The notes beneath the pieces are model-generated. The model made no database searches and was not told where the DNA came from. It saw only the letters and a program-made list of their open reading frames with translations. Made by a program: the position numbers and the translations under genes. A stretch of DNA of 64,000 nt, from contig NZ_JACTGR010000006.1 of NCBI RefSeq assembly GCF_014489075.1, forward strand, positions 124,001 to 188,000. Reading direction: 5' to 3'. Positions 58,220 to 64,000 of this stretch are shown one piece after another (position 1 is the first letter of the stretch; each line of letters starts with the position of its first letter). Source of the stretch: Sphingomonas sp. JC676. Lineage in GTDB: Bacteria; Pseudomonadota; Alphaproteobacteria; Sphingomonadales; Sphingomonadaceae.

Positions 58220-60461
58220 AGCCGATCGGCTGGATCGCCGATGCCTGCTGCTTCAGCCGCCCCGACATGGCCTGATATTCCTCCTCCATCTCCGGGGTGA
58301 CGGTGGCGCGCGAATCCTTCAGCGCCTCGGCGAAATGCGCCGCGGTGACTTCGCGCGTGTCGAGCGAGCTGCGCAGCGCCACCAGGCCGGCGCGGCGGAC
58401 GACGTCCTCCAGATCGGCGCCGGTATAGCGCTCGGTCCGCTCGGCGATCGCCGCGAGATCGACGTCGCTCGCGAGCGGCATCTTCGCGGTCTGGATGCGC
58501 AGGATGCGCTCGCGGCCCGCATTGTCGGGCACACCGACATAGACGAGCTCGTCGAACCGGCCTGGGCGGAGCAGTGCCGGATCGATCAGGTTGGGCCGGT
58601 TGGTCGCGCCGATCACCACCACCGATTGCAGCTCCTCGAGCCCGTCCATCTCGGACAGGATCGTGTTGACCACGCGCTCGGTGACCTGAGGCTCGCCCAT
58701 CCCGCCACCGCGCGACGGCACCAGGCTGTCGAGCTCGTCGATGAAGATCACGCAGGGCGCGACCTGGCGGGCGCGGGCGAAGAGGCGGGCGATCTGCTGC
58801 TCGGACTCGCCATACCATTTGGAGAGCAGGTCGCTCGACTTGGTGGCGATGAAATTCGCTTCGGCCTCACGCGCGACCGCTTTTGCCAGCAGGGTCTTGC
58901 CGGTGCCGGGCGGGCCATAGAGCAGGAAGCCCTTGGCCGGGCGGATGCCGAGGCGGCGGAACGCGTCGGGATCCTTGAGCGGAAGCTCGACGCCTTCCTT
59001 GAGGCGCATCTGCGCATCGTCGAGGCCGCCGACATCCTCCCAGCGAACCTGCGGCGCCTGGACCATGACCTCGCGCATCGCCGAAGGCTGGACGCGCTTG
59101 ATCGCCTCAAGAAAATCCTCACGCGTGACCGACAACGTGTCGAGCACCTCGGGCGGGATGCTGCGATCCTCGAGATTGAGCTGCGGCATCAGCCGCCGCA
59201 CCGCCTCGATCGCCGCCTCGCGGGTGAGCGCCGCGAGATCGGCGCCGACGAACCCGTAAGTGGTGCGCGCCAGCTCGTTCAGGTCGACATTATCGGCAAG
59301 CGGCATGCCGCGCGTATGGATGCCGAGGATCTCGCGGCGGCCGCGATCGTCCGGCACGCCGACGACGATCTCGCGATCGAAGCGGCCGGGACGGCGCAGC
59401 GCCTCGTCGAGCGCCTCGGGGCGATTGGTGGCGGCGATGACGACGATGTTGGCGCGCGCCTCCAGCCCGTCCATCAGCGTGAGCAATTGGGCGACGAGAC
59501 GCTTCTCCGCCTCGCCCGAGACCTGGCCGCGCTTGGGCGCGATCGAATCGATCTCATCGATGAACACGATCGACGGCGCGGTCTTGGCCGCTTCCTCGAA
59601 CACCTGGCGCAGCCGCGATTCGGATTCGCCATAGGCGGAGCCCATGATCTCGGGCCCGTTGATCAGATGGAAGGTCGCGTCGCTTTCGTTGGCGACCGCG
59701 CGGGCTAGCCGCGTCTTGCCAGTTCCGGGCGGGCCATGCAGCAGCACGCCCTTGGGCGGATCGACGCCGAGACGCTGGAACAGCTCGGGATAGCGCAAGG
59801 GCAGCTCGACCATCTCGCGGAGCTGGTCGATCGTGCCGGCCATGCCGCCGATATCGTCATAGGTAACGTCGGCGCGGCGCGTCTCGGCGGCCTCGGTATA
59901 TTCGGGGCGCAGCTCGACCTCGGTATTCTCGTCGATATGGACGATGCCGCGCGGCGTGGTGGAGATCACCGCGAGACGGATCTCCTGGAGCGCATAGGCC
60001 GGCGCGCGGACGAACTGGGCGACATTGGGCGGCACGTCGGCGCGCTGGTGGCCGACCGTGGCGATCGTATCGCCGGCGGTGAGCGGGCGCTGGAAGAAAG
60101 TGCGCTTCAGCGCCTCGCCTGAACCCTGGAGGCGCAGATTCTCCTGTGCGGGGGCGAAGACAACGCGCGTCGCGGGTTTGGATTCGGCGCGGCGGACCTC
60201 GACGAAATCGCCCGAACCAACGCCGGCATTGGCGCGCTGAAGACCGTCGATGCGGAGCAGCTCGAGCCCCTCATCCTCCGAATAGGGTAGCACCGCGCGC
60301 GCGGGGGTGGTCCGCTTGCCGACGATTTCGATCACATCACCTTCGGTGATGCCGAGCGCGGCCATCAGCGAACGCGGGATATGGGCCAGGCCGCGTCCGC
60401 TGTCCTCGGGCCGGGCATTGGCCACTTGCAGCTTGCGCACCTGTGGTTCTTCGTCCGCCAA
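58170..60461 (-). CDS. CDC48/VCP-like double-ring AAA+ ATPase
   Basis: 763 aa. An N-terminal double-psi barrel (NARPEDSGRGLAHIPRSLMA, LGITEGDVIEIVG) and CDC48 domain 2 are followed by two AAA modules. D1: GVLLHGPPGTGKTRLARAVA, FIDEIDSIAPKRG. D2: GFLLYGPPGTGKTLLAKAVA, FIDELDSLVPSRG, with pore loop SKWYGESEQQ. The D1 pore loop reads GSAYGESE. Start proposed at TTG 60461 with GGGAG upstream; no ATG lies nearby. An unfoldase role is inferred from the family. It ends GHGPKGED, without a proteasome-docking tail. Confidence 0.93.
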   Translation of the reverse strand: MADEEPQVRKLQVANARPEDSGRGLAHIPRSLMAALGITEGDVIEIVGKRTTPARAVLPYSEDEGLELLRIDGLQRANAGVGSGDFVEVRRAESKPATRVVFAPAQENLRLQGSGEALKRTFFQRPLTAGDTIATVGHQRADVPPNVAQFVRAPAYALQEIRLAVISTTPRGIVHIDENTEVELRPEYTEAAETRRADVTYDDIGGMAGTIDQLREMVELPLRYPELFQRLGVDPPKGVLLHGPPGTGKTRLARAVANESDATFHLINGPEIMGSAYGESESRLRQVFEEAAKTAPSIVFIDEIDSIAPKRGQVSGEAEKRLVAQLLTLMDGLEARANIVVIAATNRPEALDEALRRPGRFDREIVVGVPDDRGRREILGIHTRGMPLADNVDLNELARTTYGFVGADLAALTREAAIEAVRRLMPQLNLEDRSIPPEVLDTLSVTREDFLEAIKRVQPSAMREVMVQAPQVRWEDVGGLDDAQMRLKEGVELPLKDPDAFRRLGIRPAKGFLLYGPPGTGKTLLAKAVAREAEANFIATKSSDLLSKWYGESEQQIARLFARARQVAPCVIFIDELDSLVPSRGGGMGEPQVTERVVNTILSEMDGLEELQSVVVIGATNRPNLIDPALLRPGRFDELVYVGVPDNAGRERILRIQTAKMPLASDVDLAAIAERTERYTGADLEDVVRRAGLVALRSSLDTREVTAAHFAEALKDSRATVTPEMEEEYQAMSGRLKQQASAIQPIGFIAPGMLRGHGPKGED

Positions 60462-60510
60462 TTCTTTTCTCCCGTTGGCGTGGAACGGAGAACCTAAGCA
60501 CGGTGGACGC

Positions 60511-60610
60511 AAAAAAAAGGGCCGCCCCGTAGGGCGGCCTTGGAAAGTTTTAGGAGAGGATGCCTGAAAGGCAGGACATATGTGCAGTGCGGTACGAAAT
60601 TGTGCAAGTG
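60511..60610 (-). ncRNA. Candidate small RNA or attenuated leader upstream of the CDC48-like gene
   Basis: A strong terminator on the minus strand (GGCCGCCC-TACG-GGGCGGCC then eight T, 60539-60511) has no gene upstream of it on that strand. A promoter-like pair TTGCAA-N16-TAAATC (60644-60617) would start a transcript near 60610, about 100 nt long. It contains a small hairpin (TGCCT-TTC-AGGCA) and an anti-Shine-Dalgarno-like single-stranded TCCTCTCCT. It may be a free small RNA or the attenuated leader of the ATPase mRNA. Confidence 0.4.
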
Positions 60611-60626
60611 CGAAAAGATTTATCTC

Positions 60627-60647
60627 CGATTGCACATCTTGCAATCG
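60627..60647. promoter_or_regulatory. Inverted repeat in the CDC48/lysR intergenic region
   Basis: CGATTGCA-CATCT-TGCAATCG is an 8-bp perfect inverted repeat about 100 bases upstream of lysR, overlapping the candidate small-RNA -35. Suitable as a LysR-type binding site. Confidence 0.4.
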
Positions 60648-60747
60648 TTCTTAACCGGAACGATAGTCGCTCCACAGAGTAGGAACACCATTGCCAAGTC
60701 GGAATCACTTGCCAATTTTGTGACGCACTGCACAAAGAAGAGAGAGA

Positions 60748-61638
60748 ATGCGCCGCCTTCCTCCCCTCACCGCCATCGAGGCTTTCGTCCAGGTCGCCCG
60801 GCTCGGCTCGATCAAGGCCGCCGCCGAGGAGCTCGCACTTTCTTCGCCCGCGCTCAGCCGGCGCGTCCAATCGCTCGAACGCTTCATCGCGAAGCCGCTG
60901 TTCGAGCGGCGGCACCAGGCGCTCAAGCTCAACGATGATGGCGAGCGGCTGCTCGGCCTGATCGCGCCGGCGCTCGACGCGATGACCGACGCGGTCGAGG
61001 CGATGACGAGCGGGACCGAATTGCTGCGGCTGCGGCTGGGCGTGCTGCCGCTGTTCGCGACGCAGCGGCTGCTGCCCAAGCTGCCCGAACTGAAGCGTCG
61101 CCATCCCGAGCTGCATCTCGACGTCGATACCGCGGGGCACGGCATGGCGCGGCTGGGCGACGGGCTCGACGCGGCGATCGTGATCGCGCGCGACATCGAT
61201 CCTGGTCTCTATGCGCGCCGGCTCGATCGCAACCGGGTGCATGTGATCGGCGCGCGCGCGCTGATCGAGGGGCCGAATCCGGTGAAGGAACCGCTGGATC
61301 TCAGCCGGCTGACCGCCTTGGTCCATCGCGACATGCCCGAGACCTTCACGGCATGGCGCGCGGCGGCGGGCTTTCCCGACCTCGAGCCGGCCGCGATCGA
61401 CCATTTCGATTCGGGCAATCTGATGCTCGAGGCCGCGGCACAAGGACTGGGGGTCGCCTTCATGCTCGAATCGCATTTCGAGGCGGCCCGCGACGAGCGG
61501 CTCGTCCAGCTCTTCGACCTGACGGTGGAGAGCCACTACAGCTATTGGTTCGTGTGCCGTCCGCGCGCGCTGTCGCAGCGTCCGGTCAAGATCTTCCATG
61601 ACTGGCTGGTGGAATCGGTGGCGGCGAAGGACCTGTAG
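60748..61638 (+). CDS. LysR family transcriptional regulator (GcvA-like)
   Basis: 296 aa. The N-terminal winged helix (LTAIEAFVQVARLGSIKAAA, ELALSSPALSRRVQSLERFI) and a periplasmic-binding-like effector domain (LRLGVLPLFATQRLLPKLPE, GLGVAFMLESHFEAARDERL). GAGAGAG precedes the ATG. Divergent from the CDC48-like gene, which it may regulate. Effector unknown. Confidence 0.9.
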   Translation: MRRLPPLTAIEAFVQVARLGSIKAAAEELALSSPALSRRVQSLERFIAKPLFERRHQALKLNDDGERLLGLIAPALDAMTDAVEAMTSGTELLRLRLGVLPLFATQRLLPKLPELKRRHPELHLDVDTAGHGMARLGDGLDAAIVIARDIDPGLYARRLDRNRVHVIGARALIEGPNPVKEPLDLSRLTALVHRDMPETFTAWRAAAGFPDLEPAAIDHFDSGNLMLEAAAQGLGVAFMLESHFEAARDERLVQLFDLTVESHYSYWFVCRPRALSQRPVKIFHDWLVESVAAKDL

Positions 61639-61678
61639 GCCGTCCCAGCGTCGGGCCAGGGAAAGGTCCTACACCCCG

Positions 61679-61706
61679 GCCCCTCCTCCTCAGAGGAGGG
61701 GCTTTT
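61679..61706 (+). terminator. Terminator of the lysR gene
   Basis: GCCCCTCCTC-CTCA-GAGGAGGGGC is a perfect 10-bp stem followed by TTTT on the plus strand. Confidence 0.85.
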
Positions 61707-61714
61707 AGCGGTGG

Positions 61715-62167
61715 TTATTCGGTGCGCATCTTGACAATCTTGCCGGGATTGCGCGGCGGCTCGCCCTTGGGAAGCGCGTCGACATGCTCCATGCCCTCGG
61801 TCACTTCGCCCCAGACGGTGTACTGGCCGTCGAGGAAGGTCGCGTCGTCGAGGCAGATGAAGAACTGCGAATTGGCGCTGTTCGGATCCATCGTGCGCGC
61901 CATCGAGCAGATTCCGCGAAGGTGCGGCTCGCGGCTGAACTCGGCAGGAACATTGGGCTTGTCCGAGCCGCTGGTACCGGTGCCGGTGGGATCGCCGCCC
62001 TGCGCCATGAACCCGTCGATCACGCGGTGGAAGACGACGCCGTCGTAAAAGCCCTCATTGGCGAGACTGGTGATGCGCTCGACATGGAGGGGGGCGAGAT
62101 CGGGACGCAGCTTGATGCGGACGTCACCGGACTCGAGGGTCATGACGAGGCTGGTGGGATCGGACAT
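61715..62167 (-). CDS. Peptidyl-prolyl cis-trans isomerase, cyclophilin type
   Basis: 150 aa cytoplasmic cyclophilin with no signal peptide: GDVRIKLRPDLAPLHVERIT, YDGVVFHRVIDGFMAQGGDP with the catalytic Arg, and NSANSQFFICLDDATFLDGQ. Catalyses proline isomerisation during folding. Monocistronic, convergent with lysR. Confidence 0.93.
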   Translation of the reverse strand: MSDPTSLVMTLESGDVRIKLRPDLAPLHVERITSLANEGFYDGVVFHRVIDGFMAQGGDPTGTGTSGSDKPNVPAEFSREPHLRGICSMARTMDPNSANSQFFICLDDATFLDGQYTVWGEVTEGMEHVDALPKGEPPRNPGKIVKMRTE

Positions 62168-62279
62168 TGATAACTCCTGAGGAAGGATTTGACCGCCACC
62201 TAGGCATGCAGCCCGCGACTTGCAAATCCAAGGCTGCGGTGGCAGCGCCTCGCACGGGGCCGGCGAAGGAGGTCGAACG

Positions 62280-63683
62280 ATGAGCGAGACCGAACTTCAT
62301 CCGGGCGAAGACGCGTCCGAAAGCGAGCTCGACGAGGACGACCGGCTCAAGCCCGAGTTCGTCAGCGCCGTGCTCGAGGCGGTCGAGGCCGGCGATACCG
62401 AGGCGGCGCATGCGCTCGCCGAGCCGCTCCATCCCGCCGACATCGCCGACCTGGTCGAGCTCACGCCGTCCGAACTGCGCCCGGCGCTGGCCGCCGCGAT
62501 CGCCGACCTGATCGACGGCGACGTGCTCGCCGAGATGAACGACTGGGTGCGCGAGGCTTTGGTCGATGCGCTCGAGCCGCATCAGGTCGCCGATATCGCC
62601 GCCGAGCTCGACACCGACGACGCCGTCGCGATCATCGAGGACATGGACGCGGAGGACCAGCGCGAGGTGCTCCGCGCGCTCGATCCCGACGACCGCGCCG
62701 CGATCGAGGAAGCGCTTTCCTATCCCGAGGAATCCGCCGGCCGCCTGATGCAGCGCGAGCTGGTCGCCGTGCCCGAGCATTGGACCGTCGGCGACGTGCT
62801 CGACTATCTGCGCCGCAGCGAGCATCTGACCAGCGATTTCTGGGAAATCTTCGTCGTCGATCCCTCGCACAAGCCGATCGGCACCTGCGCGCTTTCCTGG
62901 ATCCTGCGCACGCCCCGTTCGGTCTCGATCGGTGACGTCATGAAGCGCGAGCAGACGCTGATCCCGGTCGACATGGACCAGGAGGAAGTGGCGCTCCGAT
63001 TCCAGAAATATGCGCTGATCTCCGCCGCGGTGATCGATTCGAGCGGGCGGCTGGTCGGCATGATTACCGTGGACGACGTGGTCCACATCATCTCCGAAGA
63101 GGCGGGCGAAGATATCCTGCGCCTGTCGGGCGCCGGCGAAGGCGACATCAACGAGCCGGTGTTCGACAGCTACAAGGGCCGCGTGCGCTGGCTGATCACC
63201 AACCTGGCCACCGCTTTGGTGGCGGCGACGATCATCACCCTGTTCGAGGGCACGATCCAGCGCATGGTCGCGCTGGCGGCGCTGATGCCGATCGTCGCCG
63301 GCGTGGGCGGCAATGCCGGCACCCAGACCATGGCGGTGACCGTGCGCGCGCTCGCCACCAACCAGCTGACCCAGTCCAACACGGTCCGCGCGATCCGGCG
63401 CGAGCTTTCGATCGCGGTGCTGAACGGCCTGACCGTGGCGGTGGTGATCGGCACGGCAGTGGCGTTGTTTTATGGTCATGTCGCGCTGGGCGCAGTGATC
63501 GCCGCGGCGATGCTGACCAATATCGTGATCGCCGGGCTGGCGGGCGTGGTCGTGCCGCTGACGCTCGACCGGCTCAACGCCGATCCGGCGGTGGCGTCGT
63601 CGATCTTCGTGACGATGACGACCGATTCGATGGGGTTCCTCGCCTTTCTCGGTCTCGCGACGGCAAGCGGCCTGGTGGGTTGA
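62280..63683 (+). CDS. mgtE: Magnesium transporter MgtE
   Basis: 467 aa. An acidic N-domain (LHPADIADLVELTPSELRPA, DMDAEDQREVLRALDPDDRA) leads to a CBS pair (YPEESAGRLMQRELVAVPEH; DSSGRLVGMITVDDVVHIIS) and five membrane helices with the pore signature PIVAGVGGNAGTQTMAVTVR. The cytosolic domains sense Mg2+ and gate the pore. ATG 62280 follows AAGGAGG. No magnesium riboswitch is visible in the short leader. Confidence 0.94.
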   Translation: MSETELHPGEDASESELDEDDRLKPEFVSAVLEAVEAGDTEAAHALAEPLHPADIADLVELTPSELRPALAAAIADLIDGDVLAEMNDWVREALVDALEPHQVADIAAELDTDDAVAIIEDMDAEDQREVLRALDPDDRAAIEEALSYPEESAGRLMQRELVAVPEHWTVGDVLDYLRRSEHLTSDFWEIFVVDPSHKPIGTCALSWILRTPRSVSIGDVMKREQTLIPVDMDQEEVALRFQKYALISAAVIDSSGRLVGMITVDDVVHIISEEAGEDILRLSGAGEGDINEPVFDSYKGRVRWLITNLATALVAATIITLFEGTIQRMVALAALMPIVAGVGGNAGTQTMAVTVRALATNQLTQSNTVRAIRRELSIAVLNGLTVAVVIGTAVALFYGHVALGAVIAAAMLTNIVIAGLAGVVVPLTLDRLNADPAVASSIFVTMTTDSMGFLAFLGLATASGLVG

Positions 63684-63714
63684 TCGCCGCGGCCGGCAGC
63701 CCCAGATCGGGCGT

Positions 63715-64000
63715 GTGCCCTTACATCTGACCAAAGTCGCCTATGGCTGCGACAGCATCGAATATCTCCAGGACCGCCTGGCGCTCAAGGCCGCGCACCA
63801 GCCGGCCTTTCTGACGACGCGCTATATGCCCAAGCGGCACGAGGAGGTCGCGGGAGGATCGCTGTTCTGGATCATCAAGCACCAGTTGATCGGCCGGTCG
63901 CCGATCCTGGGCTTCGGCGAAGCCGAGGGCGGGCGCGTCGCGATCTATCTCGAGCCCAAGCTGGTGCTCGTCCAGGCGCGGCCCAAGCGGGCGCACCAGG
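63715..64000 (+). CDS. DUF1489 family protein, N-terminal part (cut by window edge)
   Basis: The first 95 codons from GTG 63715: PLHLTKVAYGCDSIEYLQDR, FLTTRYMPKRHEEVAGGSLF, WIIKHQLIGRSPILGF. This matches the alphaproteobacterial DUF1489 family of about 140 residues. Function unknown. The gene follows mgtE by 31 bases and may share its transcript. The C-terminus lies beyond the window. Confidence 0.8.
   Translation, partial: MPLHLTKVAYGCDSIEYLQDRLALKAAHQPAFLTTRYMPKRHEEVAGGSLFWIIKHQLIGRSPILGFGEAEGGRVAIYLEPKLVLVQARPKRAHQ

Noticed and set aside
60462..60644. An N-terminal extension of the CDC48-like protein to an upstream start
   Set aside because: It would translate through the terminator hairpin, is not family-like, and TTG 60461 has a good GGGAG.
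62168..62279. A magnesium riboswitch before mgtE
   Set aside because: The gap is only about 110 bases, shared with a divergent gene, and no long paired structure or conserved core was seen.

Overview
The window is a GC-rich alphaproteobacterial chromosome segment. Its closest match by gene content is a Sphingomonas-type organism (Sphingomonadales). The clues are a FliA/FlgM plus sigma-54 flagellar regulon, DUF4169 and DUF1489 proteins, COQ9, a MetX/MetW pair, a large Gly/Gln-rich TonB-dependent receptor, and tight operons with many ATGA, GTGA or TGATG overlaps. This assignment rests on protein recognition by eye, not on a database search.

Region 1 (1-23011) is a flagellar island. Minus-strand fliF (cut by the left edge), fliE and a sigma-54 activator without a receiver domain stand divergent to the flagellin gene fliC. 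An M28 peptidase follows, then minus-strand fliA-flhA-lytic transglycosylase, flgN-flgM, flgA and a compact second stator-like pair. The plus-strand rod/hook/ring operon flgBCDEFGHIJKL and the main stator motAB complete it. Promoter motifs support a hierarchy: three strong sigma-54 (-24/-12) sites precede the transglycosylase operon, the stator-like pair and flgB. Two sigma-28 (FliA) sites precede fliC and flgM.

Region 2 (23043-32532) holds the TonB-dependent receptor, a purple-acid-type phosphatase, tRNA-Leu(GAG), a MATE exporter, a zinc-ribbon membrane protein, and the ftsE-ftsX-ydcF-plsC operon.

Region 3 (32545-46322) holds an NmrA-like oxidoreductase and its MarR regulator with twin operators, hisC-tyrA, a flavin amine oxidase, metX-GNAT-metW-pirin, a lipoprotein, ssb, a DUF4169 gene, feoAB, COQ9 and an EamA transporter. 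A dispersed repeat of about 200 bp occurs here as two well-conserved copies and one remnant. It is the most interesting structure that no gene explains.

Region 4 (46379-64000) holds an old yellow enzyme, the riboflavin cluster (ribH, a RibBA-like protein, ribE, ribD), tonB, gltX, prs, a TauE-type permease, an AI-2E transporter, a monooxygenase-fold protein with an MFS exporter, a CDC48-type AAA ATPase, a LysR regulator, a cyclophilin, mgtE, and the start of a DUF1489 gene cut by the right edge. An orphan terminator upstream of the CDC48 gene suggests an unannotated small RNA or an attenuator.

No intergenic gap exceeds 300 bases. No CRISPR array, rRNA, complete insertion sequence or prophage was seen.
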